Shown: piece after piece, positions 55,236 to 64,000 of the stretch | How positions within the stretch are numbered: position 1 is the stretch's first letter | Layout of the letters: the number at the start of each line of letters is the position of its first letter | Source: Osedax frankpressi | Lineage: Eukaryota; Annelida; Polychaeta; Sabellida; Siboglinidae | DNA: 64,000 bases | NCBI GenBank assembly: GCA_964035775.1 | Contig: OZ038313.1 | Coordinates: 37,117,473-37,181,472 of the forward strand | Direction: 5' to 3' | Notes under the pieces: model-generated | Told to the model about the DNA's origin: nothing | Seen by the model: the letters and a program-made list of their open reading frames with translations, nothing else | The model's database searches: none | Program-made: the position numbers and the translations under genes

Positions 55236-56986
55236 GTTATAACTATATTATATCTGTTATCTCAATTGATAATGTGATATAAAAAATAATTGTTTTCATA
55301 AATTCTAATGGAAATTTAAGTTATTTATATTTATAGTAACACAAAATGGCCGACGGTGCCTCCACTAGCGATCGCTCATTTCTATATAGTTAGATGGGAT
55401 ATTCGCTATATAGGTAAATACAAATATATGCCCAGAATGGAACATGTGCCAGAATGGAACCTACACATATAATATTATATTTTAAAATTTTGTTTAAGAA
55501 TAAATCAATTTTGAATAATTTCTAATCAATAAGAATATACTTAATATGATTAAAATACATACGAGTAAATTATTTTATATATATTAAATGTTTAACTAAT
55601 AATAATACTAATCCATATATTATACCGATTAAAATAAATTCTTATGGGGATGCCGTATATGCATAGATTTATATTTACCAGATACAAATCTATGTGTATA
55701 TGTGAAATAGTTGATAAATAAACATGCCAATTAAAGAAATATAAATATTGAAAATAGATGTATGATGTCATTCTCGGCCGACAATGCTATAGCCTCTAAT
55801 CTATAGAGTAGATTTGTAGATAATGGAAGTATTTACTACTAATAAGTTTATATATATAAAATATCTAGTCATGGTAAGATATGTTATGCATATTATATCC
55901 TTTGTGGTTTATCATAGTAATATGGTAAATTAATAAAGACAGTTTTTACTTTCGGCATAAGTAAAATAAATAAAAGATAGTTTAGGACAGCCGGAGATTA
56001 TAAACCGATATAAATACAATATGTGCTTTTTTGTTATATTATTAGAGAATATTTCATTTTCTAACCAATATTTCTTTTAATATTGGTAATTATAGTATTC
56101 CGATTATTGAAATATATTTATAAATTTGAATTTGTGTAATCACGCCCTGATATGCCAGATATTGATTAAAGTGATATTAATATGCACACATTTAAGAATT
56201 TGAAAATGATTGATTTTTTTTAATATCATAGAAAAAATATATGATAGCATATAATAATCACTGCTATTATTGCTAATCAATTAAGCTATATTATTATCTA
56301 ATTCATTTATATATGTTTGTAAAGATTATAGAAAATGTCACGTGAAGATTCCATTCTGGGACACGTTACGTGCCAAATTGCACATGACATTATTAAACCA
56401 TAATAATTATTATTATTTTTGATATGTATGTAATATATACTATATATCTATATATATTTAAATATTAATATCAAATTATAGTTTATTTTAACTATATAAA
56501 GTAAAAATAGTATATAACATTTATATAATAACTTAGAATAACATCAGCTTATATAATATTTCAGTTCACGTTTCATTTAAAAAATTAAATTAAATTATTT
56601 CCTATTTAATTTAACTCACGTGATATTTAAAAGCTACTTTTGAAATAAAGTTTGTATAAATATACTTAATTATTATATTCTAAATTTTATTAATTTTTTT
56701 GTTATAATTTATAGAATATATTTATATATATAATAAACCTAATAGATTTAACAATAACAAATTAGTTATTTTGCAGAGTTGAATCAAGGTAATTAATAAT
56801 AATTACTAATTATATAATTATTATATCATATTATTTTCATTAATTCATAATACAATAAATTCATTAGATTTATAAAGATATTAATTAATGTATTGTATTT
56901 TAAAATTATATATAAAAACGTACGCTATTTAATAAATTACGTTATTTAATCGCGATCACTGCAGTGAGGTGTAATATGATGTATAG

Positions 56987-57034
<48 letters not shown>

Positions 57035-57150
57035 GATTTTTAAATATACAGAGCCGCATTGGCGCATTGATATATAATTAGTAGAATATTACTGATATGA
57101 TTAAACTTATTAGATAGTTGATATAAATAGGGTTTATTTTAAAATACATA
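54661..57150. other. AT-rich intergenic DNA with TA microsatellites
   Basis: No gene recognised. (TA)n tracts lie at about 55168-55232 and 56990-57030. A small less AT-rich patch at 55345-55400 contains ATGGCCGACGGTGCC with an open frame of 15 codons (MADGASTSDRSFLYS). It could be a first exon but nothing downstream supports it. The decayed right end of the P element should fall at the left of this stretch but could not be delimited. Confidence 0.45.
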
Positions 57151-57159
57151 ATATCCAAA

Positions 57160-60100
57160 GTATTATATGTTAACTACTTTAAATAATTATAAGTGTAACT
57201 ACTATTTAATCATGCATTTAGGTGACGTAAAGAAATTCATAGTTAATCGGAAACATAAAATAGGAATTTCAAAAACAGAAAAAAGAAAAATTACGAATGC
57301 ATGTTTCCGATTTACAAAAACTAAAAATGGAAAAAAATTAAAAAGTCACAATTTTCTTAAAGGTTTTATTAAAAAATATATATATAATTAATATATTTTA
57401 TATTTGATACATAAATAATTGTAAATAATTAACATTTATAAATGTATAGATGATACATCAATATTATGGTATAATAAGATAAGTCATGATGTTAAAGTAT
57501 TAGAAAATGAGAAACAGATTTTGGAGATTCTTGAAACTTTTCATTCCAGTCAATCCGGTGGCCATTCTGGAATGTTAGTTTTATATATGGGTATATGCTG
57601 TGTATAATATATAATTCATTGTTAGTGCTATACAGTATATCAAGAGGATTTGTAAAAACTACTACTATTGTATTTTCATTATAATTGTAGGGAAAATACC
57701 ATAAACAAGATATCGAAAAGATATTATTGGAAAGGCATGTCTGTTACTATAAGAGATTATGTTCATATAACAAAAAATTAAAATTTGTAATTCAATTTTA
57801 GAATATGATATATGTTATACATATTTAAAAATATAAATAATTTATACATAATGTATTTCAAATATATATACAAAATATGTGATCATTTTATAAAGATAAA
57901 GAGGTGTGAAAAATGTCAACGGTATGAAAATACCAAAACTCAATTGAAAGTTATGAAACCTATAATTGTTTCAAAACCTTTTGAGCTTGCAGGAGTTGAT
58001 TTAATTGGACCACTTCCTACAACTAAAAATGGAACTAAGTAATGGAAAAATTACAGTATTTAAATATATTAATTTTTCAAATTAGATAATAAAACTTATA
58101 TTTATTATTAATATATGCAAATATATTTTAACTGTAGTGGATTATTTCACTAAATGAGTCGATGCGTTCCCTTTGAAATCAAAACCTCGCAAGATGTTTC
58201 AAGGTACATATAATAAGTACACAAATTATATAAATATATTATGGGTATAAAGTATTTATATGATAATTTTAAATCAGAGCTTTGGAAATATATTTCTAAC
58301 AATATGGTGCTCCTGATAAAATTCTTAGTATTCAGGGAAGAGAATTTGTTAATAAGGTACATAGATAAGTTTCAAATTCTATGTATAGATATTTATATTG
58401 TTTTTATTTTATATGATTTTATAATGCATAATTAAAATGCTTGCTATACATTTTTTTAAATCTATTTAGTATTTATTTTTTGCATTGGATTATTTTATCT
58501 TTCTATCATATATATTATTTTGACTCAATTATAGATTTGATTTTTATAATATTACAAAAAAGTGAATGGCATTTTAGGGTGAGGTTAATATTATTTATAA
58601 AAAAAGCATGTTAAAATTTATTTTTTTCAAATTATTTTTATATTAAATTAATACAAAATTTATGTTTTAAGTTAATGATTCCGTTTATATAAATATATGT
58701 TTATAATATAATTTATTATATCATAATTAAATTATTAAATTATTTCTAATACTAAATATGTATTACAGATAAATGAATCATTATCAAAAAACTTTGGTGT
58801 AAAAAGATTAATTACATCTGCTTACCACCCGCAGACTAATGGCCTATGTGAGAGAATGAATGGTCAGATAGTAATGAGATTAAGCATAAATTGTGTGAAT
58901 GAGAATAAGAATGATTGGGATGAATGCCTAGATAAAATATTATTTTCTATTAGTTTTCAAAAACAAAAAAGTACAAAATTGTCACCATTTTTTTTATTAT
59001 TTAATAGAAATGTGAAAGCGCCAGTTGAATTATTAGAAGATAATGAGAATGTGTCTATGGTAAATGAAAGTATGACTGCTAATGAAATAAATGGATCCGT
59101 TGAACATGAATGGAATGTTAATTCAAATTTTGTAAATCAATTTGGTAAAATAGAAGATAATTGTATAGATATTAATGATAGTATGAATGTAATGATGTAT
59201 GATATAACATAAAAAGACAGTATGAATATATTAATAAATAAAAGCAAGAGTTTAAATATTAAATTTAATAATGATAGCAATGTTACTCAAAATGAAAGAA
59301 TAATTATAGGTGATTTTGATATAAATGATGATGTAAATAGACTGAATACACATATTGACCAGTTTATTATGGTTGAAAATAAGTCTAGAATAAAAATAAA
59401 AGAAATTGTAAATGATAATATCCAAAAAGCTCAAGAAAAGTATGTCAATGATTTAAAAAAAAAAAACTAAATCAATAAAATCATATTCATTTGAAATTGG
59501 AATGACTGTTTTAAAAAAAAATTCTAGAGATAGTGAAAGAAAGGGTGCTAAATTGAATGCAAAGTGGTTAGGTAAGTAAACACAATCACAGATTTAAGGG
59601 GAAATTGTTCAAAAATAAAAAATAACGATGATGGAAAAATAATAAAAAGTTTAATAAACTTATCTAATTTAAAACCCTATTTAGAATTTAATAAAATTGT
59701 AAATAAACCGATTAATATACTAAAAAATCTTAAAGATTGCTTAAATAAAACATATAAGATAGGTCCATATATAATTAATAAAGAAAGTATATTATCGATT
59801 GATTCATGGTTAGATGATCATATTATTAATTCATATCTGTATATTTTAATTAATCGATATAAAAATAATTGTCATTATATTAATTCTTATATGCTTAACT
59901 ATTGGAAAAATTCTAATTATGGTCAGTGTAAATTCAATGATGATACAAATTTAGTACTAATGGGTGTGAATATTAATAATTCTCATTGGTATCTATTAGT
60001 CGCAGATTATATAAAAAAAAAGTGTTTATAATAGATAGTTTAAATAAGGACAATTTGGATACTATACATCATTTTATGTTAGTATAATTATTATACAATA

Positions 60101-60400
60101 TCCTGAGTAATTGTTATCACTTTTTAATATATAATATAATTATTTATACTTATTACTTATAACAAATATTTATTATCTAGGATATATGACTATAACTCGA
60201 ATCCCAGCAATAAATGGACTATAAAGAACATAACTGGTGGGATTCAGAGAGATAATAGTTCATGTGGTTTATTTACATTAATGCATGCAGAAATTTTTTT
60301 AAAGAATGAGGATATTGGTTCAATTAATCAGGATCAAATCATTGAATACAAAAAGAAAATATTTGAAAATATTACGCAAAATAAAATATAGATATTCAAT
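57160..60400 (+). mobile_element. Ginger-like integrase/Ulp1 transposon, fossil, broken
   Basis: Ordered plus-strand blocks match an integrase of the Ginger/KRBA2/GIN1 type, a cut-and-paste DNA transposon group related to LTR-element integrases. There is a zinc-binding region (GGHSGM near 57560, then CEKCQRYENTK near 57910), a core-domain start (FELAGVDLIGPLP at about 57980-58015) and a middle block near 58135-58340. The block TSAYHPQTNGLCERMNG follows at about 58815-58865, then a KGAKLNAKWLGK stretch near 59545. After a low-complexity linker, a Ulp1-type cysteine protease domain follows (about 59740-60390), with SHWYLLV and DNSSCGLF motifs. Ulp1 next to integrase is known in Ginger1 elements. 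Introns are plausible. The copy looks broken in several places. Terminal repeats and target duplication were not found, so the limits are approximate. A Polinton is less likely, as no capsid or polymerase is visible. Confidence 0.72.
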
Positions 60401-61370
60401 AATGTATTTTTACACTTTTAATTAAATATTATATTGGTACTTAAGTTGATACATTTTAAATATTAATTAAATTAAAACTTTAAAATTGATTTAATATACA
60501 TATACTTCTTTAGATATAATAAATTGATACAATCACTTATTAATTCCTATATTTATATTTACAAATAATGCTACTTTTTCTTTTAAGATGTTGTTATGAT
60601 TATCGATGATTTATAAATTGAAATAGAAATTACACCCATCCCAATATATAAAATAAAATAACACTATATAGTATTTCCCATTAATAATATAATATAATTC
60701 CTTCATAGAAATATTATCATGTAATTTAAGCATAATTAAATTAACTATTCTTAATATATGTATTAATATATTTGTGTAATACATATTTTCAATATAAAAT
60801 AATATAAGATACTTGAGATATATATTAACTTGAATAAAAACATCGAATGGTAAATTTTCAAAATTAAAAAATATTGTTTACAATATAGTGATGTAAAGGT
60901 CCGCATACAGGGTCACGAGTTCATGGCGATGAAATATTATAGAAATGATTTAAAATACTTTCGAAAATTGTAAATTTATGTTACAAAATCACGCTTTTTA
61001 TGCTCACAGTCTTAAACATATACTATGCTTTATATTTCAACTAAATATATGTTGTTGTAATTCTTTAAAAATGAGTGTTCATTATAACGAATAGAATTAA
61101 ATATAGATAGAATAACATACTAATAATATTTTTATTTTTCAATTTAAAAATATTAAAATTCAAAATACTCGATAGTTTCACAATATTATATTTTAATATT
61201 CACGTGTAATACGAATATGCATATATACTCTATAAACACGTAAATATGCATGTCGTTTAACGTTATATTTAACGAGTTATATGAATTTATAAAGTCACGT
61301 GATCGTTGGCGATGTTTTATTATACGTCGATGTTTTATTATACGACACCGGTGATTTTTAATTTTGCGAA
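60401..61370. other. AT-rich DNA left of the second Harbinger
   Basis: No gene seen. The left end of the following Harbinger element should lie here or just before. A less AT-rich motif at about 60897 (AAAGGTCCGCATACAGGGTC) preceded by TAA is a candidate end, but its partner would lie outside the window. Confidence 0.4.
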
Positions 61371-61374
61371 GTAC

Positions 61375-61383
61375 TATAAAAGG
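61375..61383 (+). promoter_or_regulatory. TATA box of the Harbinger Myb-like gene
   Basis: TATAAAAGG in a locally GC-richer context, 101 bp before the ATG at 61484. Position and match suggest a core promoter carried by the element. Confidence 0.55.
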
Positions 61384-61483
61384 TGATGCAGCTATTTTAC
61401 CCAGCATGCAATATATATTTAATAAAATTTCTATTGTTGTTGTTGTTTTCGAAATTTTAAAATTTAATTAAAATTTATAAAAA

Positions 61484-62356
61484 ATGGGGCGATCGAAAGC
61501 GTATTCGAATGAAGAAATAGTGTATTTAATACAAGCATGGGGCGAATATCAGATTATGAAAGAATCTGGGAAATTGATTAGCAATAGAGAGATGTTTACA
61601 GTAATATCGACAAATTTAATAACGCGTGGTTTCGAGATAAGAGACCCTACTGCCCTAGAAGATAAATTGGGCAGAATAAAGAGTAGTTACCTGAAGGTTA
61701 GATTAATTAATTTAAATTAATTAATTATCGTATATCAATAGTTACTTAAATAAATTGTAATTTATAATATATCAAGTGAAAAATTCAAATTAAGATTATT
61801 TTAAAATATAATTCTTTACATTGTTTATATATTGAATAATCAAAATTGTTAAATATAGCGTAATTTATATATATATAATTAGTTATATTCTAATAATCAT
61901 ATCATTAGGACGTAGATCACAATAGAAGGTCGGGTGTTTGTGCCATTTTTCCACGAAATGGAAAAGGCATATAATGCAGGTAGAATGAGAAGAGCCATTG
62001 CCGAACCATTGAATTGGCATAACGGCATGAATAGTTAGAGACAAATTATATGCAAATGTTAAAGAATGGAGAGGAAGGTGGAAAGAGAGGAAAGGATAGC
62101 GGAGAAACAGGCTGAGAGAGTGGAGAAGCAGGCGGAAAGAGAGGAGAGGGAAGCTGAGAGAGCAGAGAGGAAAGCAGAGAGGTTGGCGGATAGAGCAGAG
62201 AGGGAAGCGGAGAGAGCAGAGAGAAGAGAGGAGAAACAAAATGACAGTTTTTTATTGCGTATATTTTTAAAAATTTCTTTGGTCTTTCTTATAACTAATT
62301 ATAATTTTAATATTATTACAACAGGAATATCCAAAGAGAATTTTTTAATTTTATAA
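61484..62356 (+). CDS. Myb/SANT-like DNA-binding protein of a PIF/Harbinger element
   Basis: Exon 1 (61484-61696, ends SSYLK before GTTAGA) encodes a trihelix/Myb-like domain: YSNEEIVYLIQAWGEY, LISNREMFTVISTNLI, then LEDKLGRIKSSYLK. A second exon begins near 61909 (acceptor TCATTAG) and carries VPFFHEMEKAYNAGRMRRA, the usual continuation of these proteins. A long charged helix of RE/EK/AE repeats follows at about 62066-62230 and a hydrophobic end. These proteins bind the transposon ends and help nuclear import of the transposase. Stops between the second block and the charged helix suggest either a further intron or decay, so integrity is uncertain. The gene faces the transposase tail to tail. 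Confidence 0.7.
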
Positions 62357-62458
62357 AAGAAAATCGACCATAATTATATTTTACGAAATAAATAGTTATA
62401 ATAAGTTGTTGATTATTATTATATATTGAATAATTCAAATAAAATTAGAGACTATTTT

Positions 62459-63900
62459 TTATTGCGCCACGATTAGTAATGCATTAGGAGATACTCCTAT
62501 TTCATCGTGGATATCTCTTTCAAGAATTATTTCTTGATATTTGTCATCGATATCAATTTGGATTTCATCGTTGCGGCAATTGGAATTCATGTTCATTGAT
62601 TCCACCAAGTTATGTAGAATAAACCCAGCAACTATATAATTATTTATATTGTTTGTTGAGGGTGCATCTAATAAATTCCACCGAGACTTGAGCCGACCGA
62701 AAGCCTGTTCAATTGTCATTCTAGCTCTGCTCAGTCGGTTATTAAATCTTTTTCGGCTTCCGGTAAATTACATCCCGGATATGGTTTCATTAGCCAATTC
62801 TTTAGAGGGTATGCAGCATCTCCAATTAATATATTTGACTAAAACAGTATTTCTATATTAGATTAAATATAATATGATTATTTTATATTATATTAGGTAA
62901 TATACACTATATAAAGATAAACATATAATAAATACCTCTAGATTAACAATATTGTCTTCTATATTGTTATATAAAGACGAATTGCGCAAAACTCTTGCAT
63001 CGTGTACCTTTCCAGGCCAGCCAATGGAGATATAAGTGAATCTATATAATAATGTAATAATGTATTAATACTTTTTAACTTTACATATTTATAATATAAA
63101 AAAAAACCTGAGATTCATATCACATACTGCCATTGCATTTATTGTGTATGCATCCTTTCGATTCCAGTAATCACTTTTATTATGTGATGGTGCTAATATT
63201 TTGATGTGTTCCATCTATTGCACCAATACAGCGAAAGCCTCGTTCATTCATGTATTGGTTTGCCATGTCTAAGGTCTTACGTCCAACTGGGAATTGTATC
63301 TGTTTATGATACAGTACTTTTCTTATTGCTTTGAATACCCACGGATAGAAAATCATATTGTATTAACTCACGTCGTAGATAAATACTGTATTCTATTTAA
63401 GTAGTTAACTTTGCATTATTAGTTAACTAACTATATCGCATATCATACAAGCAGTGGATTCTCCGATTCCAAATATATCACCAAGCGGCATAAATCGAAT
63501 ACCTTGAGAGAGTCTCAATAACGCAACTCCAACTTTTGTTGGAGTTGGTATGGCGTCGCGATAATGTGTGTTAACTGTACCTATTTCTTCGTGGAGAATA
63601 TCGCATAAGTAGTCAAATGTTTGCCGGGACATCCTATATCAAATTGTACATATTATTGATTATACATCTTACGACGTTATTGATTATTATTGTAAATGAA
63701 TATTTAAAATTATTAATACATTTTACCTACATAAAATGGCTATACCATTGGCTTGAGTCGAATCTTGTTTGAGCCATTACCCACCATTCGACATTTTTCT
63801 CTCTGATCCAATATCTAATATTTTCGTCTTCCATTACGCCAGCAACCATTAAAGCATAATAACCATACCTTCTTTGCATATACAATTCCAATTCACTCAT
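62459..63900 (-). pseudogene. PIF/Harbinger (HARBI1-like) transposase, near complete with small frameshifts
   Basis: DDE nuclease of the DDE_Tnp_4 family. The start is ATG at 63900 (MSELELYMQRRYGYYALMVA). The next exon, from about 63633, reads MSRQTFDYLCDILHEEIG and FGIGESTACMICDI. Catalytic Asp 1 is in CIGAIDGTH near 63225. WNRKDAYTINAMAVCDMNLR is at about 63110-63165, ISIGWPGKVHDARVLRNSS near 63020, Asp 2 in LIGDAAYPLKNWL near 62810, and the Glu in MTIEQAFGRLKSRW near 62700. GT-AG introns link the blocks. Two small indels, one just after DGTH (about 2 bp) and one in the PEAEK segment near 62755, shift the frame. This copy is therefore probably dead although all three catalytic residues are still present. 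It differs clearly from the Harbinger at 51.7-54.6 kb. The element continues past the right edge. Confidence 0.85.
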
Positions 63901-64000
63901 GTTTTTCTGTATATGTTAATAATTATCATAATATAATTTATTATAGTAAAATAAATTTTACAGTATATGTCAATGATATATATATATATATTATATGTAA
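63901..64000. other. 5' flank of the Harbinger transposase, window end
   Basis: AT-rich with a short TA tract. No terminal repeat is visible before the window ends. Confidence 0.5.

Noticed and set aside
57160-60400. Classification as an LTR retrotransposon or Polinton
   Set aside because: No terminal long repeats, reverse transcriptase, capsid or polymerase blocks were seen. Integrase followed by a Ulp1 domain fits Ginger better, although without its ends the class is not proven.

Overview
The window is nuclear DNA of an animal with a very AT-rich genome. Exons are moderately GC-balanced and intron and intergenic DNA is close to 80% A+T. The case for an animal rests on four genes that can be built exon by exon with matching splice phases: xylulokinase (XYLB), an Fcf2-domain rRNA-processing factor (DNTTIP2/FCF2 family), golgin-45 (BLZF1) and sepiapterin reductase (SPR). 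A fifth gene, for an EGF-like single-pass membrane protein, is of unknown family. I cannot name the species.

Layout. 1-14.4 kb: EGF-like membrane gene (+), six exons seen, with introns holding tandem arrays and a dead LINE. 15.3-32.0 kb: complete XYLB (-), 16 exons, with three introns filled by arrays, one of them 8 kb long. 33.9-35.7 kb: FCF2/DNTTIP2 (+), divergent from XYLB. 35.9-40.3 kb: BLZF1 (-), nine exons, tail to tail with FCF2. 43.1-46.6 kb: SPR (-), four exons with one apparent GC-AG intron. From about 49.8 kb to the end there are transposons: a decayed P-element/THAP9-like element interrupted by a 2,925-bp PIF/Harbinger element with perfect terminal repeats and TAA target duplications; a fossil Ginger-like integrase plus Ulp1 element (57-60.4 kb); and a second, different Harbinger (61.3 kb to beyond the right edge) with a Myb-like gene converging on a transposase.

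The most unusual theme is tandem repetition inside introns. At least eight minisatellite arrays sit in introns of the five host genes, and a ninth lies just upstream of the first visible exon of the EGF-like gene. In two cases (XYLB 18.3-19.8 kb, BLZF1 37.0-37.8 kb) the array touches the upstream exon, and its unit contains an exact copy of that exon's own 5' splice junction. In SPR the unit resembles the last coding bases of the exon. In another XYLB intron nearly every unit carries a GTAAGT donor-like motif. This suggests that arrays were seeded at, or captured, 5' splice sites.

The long reading frames inside the arrays are by-products of periodicity and are not annotated as genes. Exon coordinates were derived by eye from splice consensus, phase and remembered family sequence, so ends may be off by a few bases.
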